This document shows positions 33,643-44,449 of a stretch of 64,000 nucleotides of DNA, in pieces. Positions within the stretch are counted from its first letter, which is position 1. Each line of letters opens with the position of its first letter. The notes under the pieces are model-generated. The model saw only the letters and a program-made list of their open reading frames with translations. It was not told the DNA's origin and made no database searches. Source of the DNA: Heracleum sosnowskyi (Eukaryota > Streptophyta > Magnoliopsida > Apiales > Apiaceae); NCBI GenBank assembly GCA_030848705.1, contig CM061236.1, positions 61,895,481 through 61,959,480 of the forward strand, written 5' to 3'. Both the position numbers and the translations under genes were made by a program.

Positions 33643-35955
33643 ATGTCGACAACCAAGTATGAAAGCATGAAAATTCCCATCCTGAAGAAATCAGAATATC
33701 CAACATGGAAGGTAAAGATGTTGATGTACCTGAAGGCTATGGATCCTGATTATTTGGACAGGATTCGTGATGGACCATATATTCCTACCAGGATCATAGA
33801 ACGAACATAAACTGTGCCAGAACATTATGTGTTCAAGGCCAAGAGTGAATGGACTCCAGAAGAAACAGCTCATGTACTCAGGGAGGCAAAGATAAAGAAT
33901 ATCCTGCACAATAGTCTTGATGTTGTCATGTCCAACAGAGTGATTGCATGCAAGTCTGCAAAAGAAATCTGGGATACTTTGGAAACTCAATGCCAGGGAT
34001 CTGCATCTGTCAAGAAAAACATAAGGGCTCTTTTAATTCAAGAATATGAACAATTTGATGCAAGACCTAATGAGAGCCTGACTGATTTATATGATAGATT
34101 TCTGACACTCCTGAACAATCTATCTTTAGTTGGCAAGGAATATGTTTCTGAAGATTCAAATACCAAGTTTCTGAGAGCTTTACCTGAAGAATGGGATACT
34201 CAGACCTCGATCATTAGACATCAGTATGATCTCAACACTGTGCCTCTTGATGAAGTCTATGGAATGCTAAGAACTCATGATCTTGAAGTTCAACAGAGAA
34301 AGAAAAAGAAAAGCAGCAATGCAAAGACCATTGCCTTGAATGTAGAGGCTAAATCAAAAGGAAAATCTATGGAGGTCTCTAGAAGGAAATCAAGAATAGT
34401 TGAGTCAGATCCTGATGACTCTTCATCAGATACCGAAGGCAATCTTGATGCCAATACTGATGATGACTCTTCTGAGTCAGACATGGAAGAGATGGTTGCT
34501 ATGATTGTCAGAGGCTTCAAAAATATGAAGTTCAGGAAGGCTAGAAGACAAGGCAACTTCCAGAAAAGGACCTTCAATGCAGACAAAGACAAGTATATCA
34601 AAAAGGACAGTAAGAGTAGCAAATTTGACAAGTCAAAGGTTAGATGCTACAAGTGTAATGGTATGGGACACTTTGCTAATGAGTGCAAGAAGACAAAAGC
34701 ACTCATCACATCAAGCAAAGATTGGATGGACTCTTCCTCAGAATCTGATACTGAGGTGGTCAACTATGCCCTAATGGCCAATATTGATGATACTGTTATT
34801 CCTGATGATAAGGTACTAAATTCTGTCTTTGATTTTGATACTGATAATGCTTCTGAGTTAAGATGTTTTCTAAAGTCATTGCATATTAGCTTTAGAAGTC
34901 AAACTGCTGAAAATACTATAATCTTATATGAGATGTCTGAACTTAGGAAAAAGAATGAGCATTTAGAAGTTGAATTTTCTCTTATGCAAAAAGTACAGAT
35001 AGAATGTAATAATGCTAAACACGTGTACTTAGAGATGAAATTTAAATGTACTGCTCTTGAAAAGGAACTTGAATATGCTAATGAGAAAATCAGAACTTGG
35101 ACAGACTTTGGTAGAAAATTTCATGAGATTAATACCTCTAAGAATTGGAAAGAGTGTCTAGGGTATAAGTCAGATGAAGATAAGAAATTAAAAGAGAAAA
35201 TTGTTGTTGATGAGACAGCTAGTCCAAAAACCTATAGACATGTTATAGACAAAACCAAATCTAAGATTACTACTGTTAATTTTGTTTTTGGTAAGGATTC
35301 CAATTCAACTTTTGAAAAGGGATCTTCTTCTGTTCAAAGTGTTAAACTTATTAAGTCTAAACTTGTCATGAGTAAAGTTACTAAGAATGTAGGTTTACTA
35401 TCTCAGAAAGAACTCAATGATAAGATCTGTGAAGTTACAGATAAAAAGAAGGAACCTAGTGTCAAAAGAAACAGGAATGGTAAAATTGGGATTAATAAAG
35501 AAAATGGTTATAAATATGTCCCAAATGCACCTAGAAAATGTTGTTTTAACTGTGGTAATTCTAATCATCTTGCTATTGATTGCAAAAAGAGTTTAAAGAA
35601 AATTACTGAAATTTCTATTTCTGATGTTAGGAGTAGATCAGTATTTTATAAACCACAGAATTCCTGTTTTCATTGTGGTAGTAAATGGCATGCTATTTAT
35701 ACATGTGAAGAATACCATGATTTGTACTATAACTTTTATGATCCATTACCTAAGTTTAAAAATAGTGCAATTTCTGGTAGCCTTAAGAATGTCAATGTGA
35801 AGCATGCTTTTGTTAATACTGATACTAACAAAGCAAATCCTGATGGAGTTAATCATGTCAGGACTGCTAAAGTCAGAAAGTCTTCTGCTGCTAAAATTAA
35901 TAAAATGCATGGAAAAGGAACCCAACAAGTGTGGGTTCCTAAACATTCTAACTAG
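33643..35955 (+). pseudogene. gag: SV2 Gag with one nonsense codon
   Basis: ATG at 33643 (MSTTKYESMKIPILKK). A TAA at 33808-33810 interrupts the frame at codon 56. The rest is open to 35955, giving a Gag of about 770 codons. It shows the same order as SV1: SEYPTWKVKM block, NNLSLVGKEYVSEDSNTKFL capsid region, acidic Asp/Ser tract, knuckles CYKCNGMGHFANEC near codon 335, CFNCGNSNHLAIDC near 634 and CFHCGSKWHAIYTC near 675. It ends QVWVPKHSN-stop. Without suppression of the stop no particle protein could form. Confidence 0.88.
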
Positions 35956-35968
35956 TGTTTTAACATTC

Positions 35969-35981
35969 TGATTGCAGGGTA
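35969..35981 (+). promoter_or_regulatory. Conserved splice-acceptor-like motif at SV2 gag/pol junction
   Basis: TGATTGCAGGGTA, 13 bases after the gag stop, preceded by a T-rich stretch. Identical to SV1 and SV3. Confidence 0.55.
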
Positions 35982-37303
35982 AAAAGAAAAATGTGTTAGT
36001 CATGGATAGTGGATGTTCTGTGCACATGACTGGAAACAAGGCCCTGTTATCAGAATATGAGGAAAAAGCTGGCCCAACTGTGTCTTATGGAGATGACAAC
36101 ATTGGACAAACTTTGGGATATGGCAATATAATCATTGGAAATGTCATCATTGAAAAAGTAGCTCTAGTGAAGGGACTAAAACACAACCTGTTGAGTATTA
36201 GTCAAATCACTGACAGAGGTTATCATGTCAATTTCTATTCCACACATTGTGAAGTAGTCAGCAAAGAAACAGGAAAGATAGCACTGACTGGCTACAGGCA
36301 TGGTAACATTTATGAAGCCAACATTCTCTCAAATACTGATGGCTCCCCTACATGTCTAATCAGTAAAGCATCAGTAGATGAAAGTTGGAATTGGCACAAG
36401 AAGCTTTCTCATCTCAACTTCAGCAATATCAATGAGTTGGTTAAGAAAGATTTAGTGAAAGGATTACCTAAAGCTTTGTATACTCCTGATGGGCTCTGTG
36501 AGGCTTGTCAAAAGGCTAAACAAAGAAGGACATCATTCCAGAGTAAATTAGAATCCTCTATTGAAGAACCATATCACATGCTGCATCTTGATCTATTTGG
36601 ACCAGTCAACATTATGTCCATCAGTAAGAAAAGGTACACTCTTGTAATTGTCGATGAATATTCCAGATTCACCTGGGTGTATTTTATGCACAAAAAAGAT
36701 GAAACTCCTGAAATACTGTTGGATCATATGAGAATGATTGAGACAACCACAAAGTACAAAGTCAAGATACTGAGGAGTGATAATGGTACTGAATTCAAGA
36801 ATTCAAAGATGGAAGAGTTCTGCAAATACAAAGGAATTATTCAACAATTCTCTGCTCCTGGCACACCTCAGCAAAATGGAGTAGTTGAAAGGAAAAATAG
36901 AAATCTTATTGAAGCTGGCAGAACTATGTTGGAAGAAGCTAAATTACCTACATATTTCTGGGCAGAAGCAGTCAATACATCACGCTATACTCAAAATCTC
37001 ACTTTGATAAACAGACATGGTGTTACTCCTTATCAATCTCTCAAGGAGAAGAAACCAAGTTTGAAGCATCTGCATGTGTTTGGTTGTAAATGTTTTGTTC
37101 TCAGAACTCATCCTGAACAGTTAGGAAAGTTTGAAACTAAGGCTGATGAAGGAATTTTCATAGGCTATCCTGCATCTAGAGCCTTTAGAGTTTTAAACTT
37201 GAGAACAAGAACTGTCATGGAGTCAATACACGTATCTTTTGATGATAAGAAGATAATTGGATTGAATGAAGACTCACATGATAGATTGGTTTTTGAAAAT
37301 TAA
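35978..37303 (+). pseudogene. pol: SV2 protease and integrase
   Basis: Protease active site MDSGCSVHMTGNK, the HKKLSHLN and CEACQKAKQ zinc finger, then the DDE core (LDLFGPVNI, ILRSDNGTEF, QNGVVERKNR) and the FIGYPASRAFRVLNL and DDKKIIG C-terminal part, all in one frame of about 440 codons. The frame is +1 relative to gag and lacks its own ATG. It ends in TAA at 37301-37303, just where the acidic linker to RT begins. One nonsense change separates integrase from the linker. Confidence 0.9.
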
Positions 37304-37709
37304 GCTACCAAGGAACCTGAAGAAAATGAATCAGATCCTGTCAATTCATCAGATACTGATGGGTCACCAAATCCTGATGATCCATCAAATCCTGATGACA
37401 TACCAATTCTGATGGTGCTAATACTAATGATGCAAATAATAATGATTCATCTAGTAGTGCAAATGTTGAGGGGGAGCAAAAACAAAATGCTACAAATTCT
37501 GAGTCTACTCAATCATCAGGACAAAATTCTTCAGATACTGATACAAGTGACAATCCTGATAATCCATCAGGAGGAAATAGCAATAATTCAGGGGGAGCTT
37601 CTAATGAAACAAATTCTTCTATTCAAGATAACACCAATCCAGGGGAGCATCTACATCAAGAAATGACTTACCATCAGCAAGGAAATGGACTGCAAGTCAT
37701 ACTCCTGAT
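37304..37709 (+). pseudogene. pol: SV2 integrase-RT linker, frameshifted
   Basis: A Ser/Asn/Asp-rich linker rich in NPDD/SDTD codons, including three AATCCTGAT copies. It changes frame near 37398 and again near 37640, where a G-run is one base shorter than needed for the GGSTSRNDL frame that leads into RT. Such low-complexity linkers are usual in Sirevirus pol. Unlike the flanking domains, it has accumulated both frameshifts. Confidence 0.7.
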
Positions 37710-39326
37710 TTGATAATTGGAGATCCTGATGCAGGTGTTCAGACAAGAAGTGCAACTCAAAATGAATGTCTATATAATAACTTTCTGTCAAAGGAGGAGC
37801 CAAAGAAAGTTGAAGATGCACTTAAAGATGCTGATTGGGTTACTACAATGCAAGAAGAATTGAATGAATTTGAAAGGAATGAAGTCTGGAAACTGGTGCC
37901 AGGACCAAAGAACAGGTCAATTGTTGGTACAAAATGGATTTTCAAAAATAAGACTGATTCAGATGGTGTAATTATCAGAAACAAAGCAAGACTAGTTGCA
38001 AAGGGGTATTCTCAACAAGAAGGAATTGACTATGATGAAACTTTTGCTCCTGTTGCAAGACTAGAAGCCATCAGAATCTTTCTAGCATATACAGCTCACA
38101 AGAAATTCAAAATTTTCCAGATGGATGTTAAAAGTGCTTTCTTAAATGGTGAACTGGAGGAGGAAGTATATTTTGAACAACCTTCTGGTTTCATTGATCC
38201 TAAATATCCAAATCATGTTTATAGTTTGGATAAGGCACTTTATGGACTAAAGCAAGCTCCAAGAGCATGGTATGAAACTCTAGCTCAATTCTTACTGGAA
38301 AGTGGATTCAAAAGAGGTATCATTAATAAAACTCTATTCTATTTGAATCATGGTAAGGATTTGCTTTTAGTTCAGATATATGTGGATGATATCATTTTTG
38401 GGTCAACAAACAATAAGCTATGTGAAAAGTTTTCTAAGCTTATGCAATCAAGATATCAAATGAGCATGATGGGAGAAATGAGTTATTTTCTTGGTCTTCA
38501 AGTTAAACAGACTGATGATGGCATTTTTATCAATCAGTCAAAATACACAAAGAATTTGTTGAAAAGGTTTAACATGGAAGATTGTGCTACTGCAAGTACT
38601 CCCATAGCTACAACTACCAAACTTGATCCTGATCAAGGTGCTGAGGTAGATGTAACTCACTACAGAGGAATGATTGGCTCTTTGTTGTATCTCACTGCAA
38701 GTAGACCAGATATCATGTTTGCAACCTGTCTGTGTGCAAGATTTCAAGCAAAACCTAGGGAACCTCATCTGATTGCAGTTAAAAGAATTTTCAGATATCT
38801 CAAAGGCACTCCTTCACTTGTTCTTTGGTATTCAAGGGAATCAGATTTTGGTTTGTGTGGTTATTCAGATGCTGATTTTGCAGGATGCAAAATAGACAGG
38901 AAAAGTACTTCAGGAAGTTGTCAGTTTTTGGGTGGTAGACTGGTTTCATGGTTTAGTAAAAAGCAAAAGTCTATCTCTACCTCAATTTCAGAAGCTGAGT
39001 ACATTGCTGCAGGAAGTTGTTGTGCTCAGATAATGTGGATGAGAAATCAGTTGTTAGATTATGGCCTGTCATACTCAAAAATCCCTATTTATTGTGATAA
39101 CCAAAGTGCTATTGCAATGACAGGAAATCCAGTTCAACATTCTCTTACTAAACACATCATTATTAGATATCACTTTATAAGAGAACAGGTTCTGGAAGGA
39201 ATAATTGAACTTCACTTTGTTCCTACTGATCAACAACTAGCTGATATATTCACCAAGCCACTGCCTGAAGCTACATTCAATAAGTTGGTGAATGAACTTG
39301 GAATGATGAATTTTGAGAATTTCTGA
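37710..39326 (+). pseudogene. pol: SV2 reverse transcriptase and RNase H
   Basis: An open frame of 538 codons: DADWVTTMQEELNEFERN start of RT, KARLVAKGYSQQEGIDYDET, MDVKSAFLNGELEEEVY, the catalytic YVDD near codon 224, MGEMSYFLGLQ, then RNase H with LCGYSDADFAGC, KSTSGSCQFLG, SEAEYIAA and the end LPEATFNKLV. All key residues are present, so the enzyme part is itself intact. It is listed as a pseudogene because upstream breaks disconnect it from protease and integrase. Confidence 0.88.
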
Positions 39327-39819
39327 GGAAAGCTACAGAGAGGAATTCCTGATGACTGTCAAATCCTGATGGTCATTCAGAAAGGTATGTAATTATGATC
39401 AAATCCTGATAGGACTCAATCCTGACAGAAAGTCAACTGGTCAATCCTGATGTACAGGTCAGTATTTCATTGCTTAATTTGTGCCTAATTTTTTGTTAGT
39501 TTCTGATAAGAAACGTTTGAGTTTTTATTGGACAACTATATGCGCGCGTGTGCCACACTGATAGATATATACATATAGATACACATAAAAAGCGGTGCAG
39601 TTATGGTTAATTACGCATGTAATATGTCCACTAATCATTTTTGCACAAATTATATTTTAACACCTGTCATTGAGAGTAATATTTTGTTTTAACAAAATAC
39701 ATTTGATTTTCTAAATTACTGTTTACTCTCTCATCATCAGTTTTTCATCTTCTTTCTCTCTCTCTGCTCAAGAACCCTATTTTCTAAATCTCAATTCTCA
39801 AGCTTTCTATATTGTTTTA
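39327..39819 (+). other. SV2 pol/third-ORF spacer
   Basis: A non-coding 490 bp. The first part (39345-39475) contains four AATCCTGA motifs and relatives. It then becomes AT-rich with a short ATATAGATA tract near 39570 and a CT-rich leader near 39730-39765 before the ATG at 39820. Confidence 0.65.
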
Positions 39820-40858
39820 ATGGCGTCTTCATCATTCATGAACAAACAGACTGTGATTAGTGGTATTACTTTTGCCACTAATAATTTTGTATCTGTTTTG
39901 AATCATCAGGATTTGCCTTCTGAGTTCACATCATACAGGATTTTTTAACTTCAAGTCAATTGAAGTATGCTCTAACCGAACCTGCAAGTGTTTCTTTTAA
40001 GTCGGTTATGCAGGTATGGAATTCAGTTTCTTTTGATAAAGGGCATTCTGGCTCAATCCCGACGAGCTTTGAATATGATGGGGTTACTCACTATGTGACT
40101 CCCGCAATTGTGGAAGAAGCCCTGCATTTGCCTATTCTTGGTGATGCTGTTCCTGATAATGTTTCAGACTCGACTCTTTTTGAGTTTGTTACAAAATTGG
40201 GTTACAATGGGGAAGTTAAGAGATATGGAAATCTCTTTAGGACAAAGCCGAAGAAGGAATGGAACTATTTCTTTGACACCATCAATCGCTGCTTCCTGAA
40301 CAAGACATCTAATTTTGATGCTCTACCGTCAGGATCACTCAAAATAGGGTATTCTCTTATATACTCTACTGTTTTTGATTATGGGTCTTTTATTCTGAAA
40401 GCTTTAAGTGATATGAAATCAGATAAGTTAGGTTCTGTCTGTTTTCTTAGATTTTTACAGTTGATATTTAATCACTTATGTCCTAATGTTGTTTTTGAGA
40501 ATGATGTGATTCTACCAATTTGTAGAATTACAGAGAACAATATTAAGTCCTTAGTCAACAGTGATAAGGCAAATGGTTTTGAAGGCAATGCTTTTATTCC
40601 TGATGTGTCTGGAAGACAATCAGGATCAAAGGATTTTTCATCTACACCACTCACCAAAAAGAAGAAACAAGGGGGTGTACAAGGGGTCCTGGTGAAGAAG
40701 GATGCAAAGTCTGTTCTTGTTAAGGGAGTTGAGGATGTTCAAGTAAAAAGAAAGTTGATTTTAAGAGATGAAACTGATTCTGAGGATGATATGCCCATCT
40801 CTTCTAAATTTAAGATAATCAAGGAAGTTGTTGATACTACTTTTGAAGCTGTGGCACC
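39820..40858 (+). pseudogene. SV2 third ORF, N-terminal part, split by SV3
   Basis: ATG at 39820 (MASSSFMNKQ). A frameshift near 39940 moves the sequence to the frame that is open from 39960 to the SV3 insertion. It shares with SV3 and SV-A the blocks EEALHLPILGD, KEWNYFFDTINRCF and CFLRFLQLIFNHLC. The last part is basic (KKKKQGGVQG). The coding sequence resumes after SV3 at 54340. No signal peptide or membrane helix is seen. Confidence 0.75.
40854..40858 (+). repeat. Target-site duplication of SV3 (left copy)
   Basis: GCACC directly before the SV3 LTR start TGTTAGG. The same five bases follow the other SV3 LTR at 54335-54339. Confidence 0.93.
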
Positions 40859-41984
40859 TGTTAGGTCCAAAGTATCGTAGAAGGGGGGGTTGAATACGAT
40901 ACTCACAAATAATTTAATTTCGTTCGCGGATTAATCTTTCAGTTCTATAACGAAATCAAACACACCAAACCAAATCAAGTTTCGGGGAATATATCCTTTT
41001 ATAAATATAAACCTCGAGGGGTGCTACAATTTCTAATCCGTAGATTAGCGTCAATGAGTTTAAGGTAACACAAATACAAAACAATAATCAAGTTCTGAGC
41101 ACTATTAATTTCTCTGATAATTTTCTCCGGCTCTTCTCTCTCTCAGTAATGTCTCTGTGTTAGAATCCTTAACTGAAGAAGACACACTCTTCTCTCAGTA
41201 TTAATTGTAGACTTGGTTTGAAAAACCATCGAACCATTTAGAATAGAATATTCTTGGCCGTTGGATCTTCATCAACCGTTCACAACAAGTTACTTTTCAC
41301 CTGCTCCTTGAAATGCAAAACCATCGAATGGATGAAAAAACCATCGAATGGAATTACTTTATTTACCATTCGATAGTTTTTAATTCAAAACTATCGAATA
41401 CTAAATAAAGTAAAAGTGGTTTGCCAATAATTACTTTAACCACCATTCGATAGTTTTCTCAATTGAAAAACTATCGAATACTTTTCCTTGTCTTTTGTCC
41501 TTTAGTGATTACTCCTGAGCTCCTGGGTGTTTAAGTTTTAGACTGTATCAATTCCTTCTGAGACGATAAAACAACTTGATCTTTTCAGTGCCGTCACCTA
41601 GTGCAACTGGTCTGGTTCACAGATGAATAACACTTGATCAATTCTTATTTTATGTCTTCAATACATTGCTGCTGATACGTCCCTTGTCGTTCTGGTTGCT
41701 TCATCACTGGAATCCCGTGGTACTGAACCCTAAATCATTCACATACTTCTGTCGTCTTGAAAGTCTTGTTTCTTTTGTTGTCACTGAGGCTTGAACATTT
41801 TCATGAACTTCTTTCCGTGACCTGTTTACGGACTTCAAGAATACATAACGTATTTTGATTTTTTGAGTTTACCTTTTCTTCTTTGATTCTGGATTCCTGT
41901 GCTTCTGTAAATATTATTGTCTGTCTTGTCCTTTGTTGAGTTGTAGTTATCTCTTTTAGATCTTATGTTACATTATGCTTTACA
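40859..41984 (-). repeat. SV3 3' LTR
   Basis: 1126 bp, TGTTAGGTCC to GCTTTACA. It contains seven copies of AACTATCGAA/AACCATCGAA or their complements between 41224 and 41478, some as facing pairs (41369-41398 and 41446-41478) that can form hairpins. On the minus strand the cluster lies upstream of a TATA-like TTATAAAAGG near 40995, so in U3. Confidence 0.93.
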
Positions 41985-41998
41985 ATCTCCCCCTATTT
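41985..41998 (-). other. SV3 polypurine tract
   Basis: ATCTCCCCCTATTT (minus AAATAGGGGGAGAT) directly inside the 3' LTR. Confidence 0.88.
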
Positions 41999-42218
41999 GA
42001 TTGGATAGAGTTCGACAAGCAAATACTTCGAGGATAACTCAACTAACTAAGGAAACATGAAACTACTTAAAGTAAGACAGCGTAATAATATTAATGCATT
42101 CTGGATCAGATATTTATACATTTCCAGATTTCATAAATCAAAAAACAATTAAACTTTATACAATTAAGTTGCTCCTCTAGACTGAGCTGATAGTTCTTTT
42201 GTTCTTTGCTTCTTGTCT

Positions 42219-44315
42219 TCAGTCCATTTCAATCTCACCTTCTTCAATCACTGGATCGGAGTTAGCAGCTTGATAATCAATCACTAATGGATAGTGCAGT
42301 GGTTCTCCAGGTTTAAGGATTGCTCCTCGGATGTGTCTTCCAATATACTCAACCTCTTGACCCACTCCAGCCCACAACCATGCAATGTTAACATCTTTCT
42401 TGTTTAGCTTTGGCATGTTTGGCAGTCTGGTATGCACTTCCAATCCTCTTTCCACTCTTTTCCTATAGTAAGGAACATTCTCCATTAGAAATCTTCTAAG
42501 AGTGTCTGCTGCTTTGTCCTTCTCCGTTGATGAGAATCCAGTGGATCTAAGATACTTCTCAACTGAGATTAGATAGTTACTTGGGTAGTCCCTCAGTTTG
42601 TCCTCAGCCAAATAGCAGATTCTGAACAAGTCATTCGTCATGAATCTAACCATTGGAGGATCTTCAGTAATCTCTGGACTGACTTTCATCACGATCTCCT
42701 TAACATGCTCTCGGAGCAGTTCATTTAGCCTTGTGGTTCTTTGGATCTTGATGAGTATAGCCTGCAATTCTGTATATGTCCTCTGTTCTAAAAACTTAGT
42801 AGAAATCACAAATGTACCTTTCTCCAGAAAACTGATTAATAAGCTCCAGGCACCATTTGCTTTAACCCCAGCATTCAGACAGATTATAGAGCTTCTCAGT
42901 GCTTTGAAGTAAGTCTGATCATCAAGATTAGCACTTCTGATGTCCTGAATAATGACTTCCACCTCCGCATTGTCGTTGACTTGTAATCCGTCTTCAACTC
43001 CACAAAAGGTTTTATAAGCCATTTCCCATTCAGTACCATCTTTCTTTGCCAGATCTATCATCTTCTTCTTCCTCACTTCATTATACACCTTTATTCTCTT
43101 TAGCTTTTCACTTCTCAGAATTGCTTGCTGTTTTTCTTTCTCAGCTTGCCTGGCATCTATTGCAGCTCTCTGAGCTCTTATTGCTTCCAAGGCAGCTTCT
43201 TCTTCTGGTGACAGAGAATTTGATTCTTCTTCCATAATATCCTCATCCAAGATAGGATGTTCTATTGGTTCAGGATAATATGGTTCATGCTCCTCTTGAA
43301 TAGGTTGCTCTTGCATGAATTCAAATTCCTCTTCACTCTTCTCTTCCTCCACAAGTTCTTCTATCCAGTACTGCCTGATAGGAATAGCTTCAACTGTTTC
43401 CCAAACTCTCCATCCATCCGTCTCCCCTTCTCCAACTTTCTCCCCCTTAGTTGAGGAATCCTCAATAAAAGCATCCTCAGCATAAAAGACATTAGAAGGA
43501 TCAGGTTCCTGATAGGAAGGACCAGGTTGTCCAGATTGTTGGTTCTTCAGCATACTCCATATAGACTGTACTCCATCGCCTTGATTCTCCAAGAAATCCA
43601 TAAGCTGCTTATTAAAGTCATTTATGGAAGCTAACGACAGGTCAATGTTTTCCAATCTTGAGTTGGTAGTCTTTTCCATATGATCCAGCCTCCTGTTGAG
43701 TCTAGACTCCACTCTTGAAAGGTTGTCCATTGCATCCTTCACCCGCGCTTGACCATCCCGGATAACCAGAACGTCCTCTTTCAAAGCTTCATGTCCCTGG
43801 GACAGTGCAGTTACTTCATTCATGAATCCATCTTTAAGCTCCCTTACGTCCATCCTCAACTCGACCAGCTCTTCCATAGCTTCCTTCTTTAAGGAGTCCA
43901 CTGCCTACTTCGTACCTGTTATAGTGCCAGATGCACTGCCAATGACCCTGAATGTTCTTCTGGAATCAGCTGCAGCCAAGTCAACTTTCTCTTGAATAGA
44001 CTTTAAAGAAACATTGTCTTGACTGGAGGAGATCCCTTGGTCAAAGGAAGGTCGCAGTGGAACCTTGAATAATGGATTCCCTTCTTTATCATGAACTGTC
44101 ATCTCCTTGAGGGAAGATTGAACTTGTAGCTCTCTTTCTGTTGGTAACAGCAGATCATCAATATGAGTTAGGGTTTGGGTGTCACTCCTCACGTTTGGCT
44201 CTGGGTGTTCACTCACAGTTACTGTTAGTGTTTCACTCATTTTTCCTTTCCCACTCAGGCCAGGTGTAAGTGTTTGTGTTTCACTCAAATCCATTGTGCT
44301 GGTTGTACCTGCAGA
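42219..44315 (-). CDS. SV3 third ORF, C-terminal half (coiled coil; in-frame TAG)
   Basis: The frame opens after the acceptor-like TTCTGCAG (or at ATG 44372) and runs to TAG at 43905-43907, then in the same frame from 43901 to 42219 (560 codons). After the TAG comes a long heptad-rich helix (MDSLKKEAMEELVELRMDV, LSRVESRLNRRLDHMEK), a Glu-rich middle (EEEAALEAIRAQRAAID) and a globular C-terminal region with LRSTGFSSTEKDKAAD, ending IEEGEIEMD. SV-A has the same parts. No transmembrane segment. The protein could self-associate; its function is unknown and the 'envelope' label is only positional. Whether the TAG is a mutation or a read-through site cannot be told from one copy. Confidence 0.7.
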
Positions 44316-44388
44316 AGAAAACACCGTAGCCGTCCTTAAGGAGGTCACCGGTGGTGCAATGGGGCTTCGCAAGTCCCCGTCCTTGGTT
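44304..44388 (-). other. Conserved spacer between the two halves of SV3 third ORF
   Basis: Aligned with 29665-29748 of SV-A with roughly three quarters identity. The minus strand contains a stem GGGGACTT/AAGCCCC, then CATTGCACCACC, GGTGACC, the palindrome TCCTTAAGGA and TTTTCTTCTGCAG. In SV-A the stem keeps pairing although its bases differ. Both end in a good splice acceptor. Confidence 0.6.
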
Positions 44389-44449
44389 AAACCAAGTTGC
44401 TGATCATCCGTAGATGATATATCCTTTGTAGGATCTAGAGTTTGAATCT

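Noticed and set aside
44300..44345. U12-type intron branch site TCCTTAAG in the SV3 spacer
   Set aside because: It resembles the U12 branch consensus, but no matching ATATCCTT/GTATCCTT donor lies upstream and SV-A does not keep the word.
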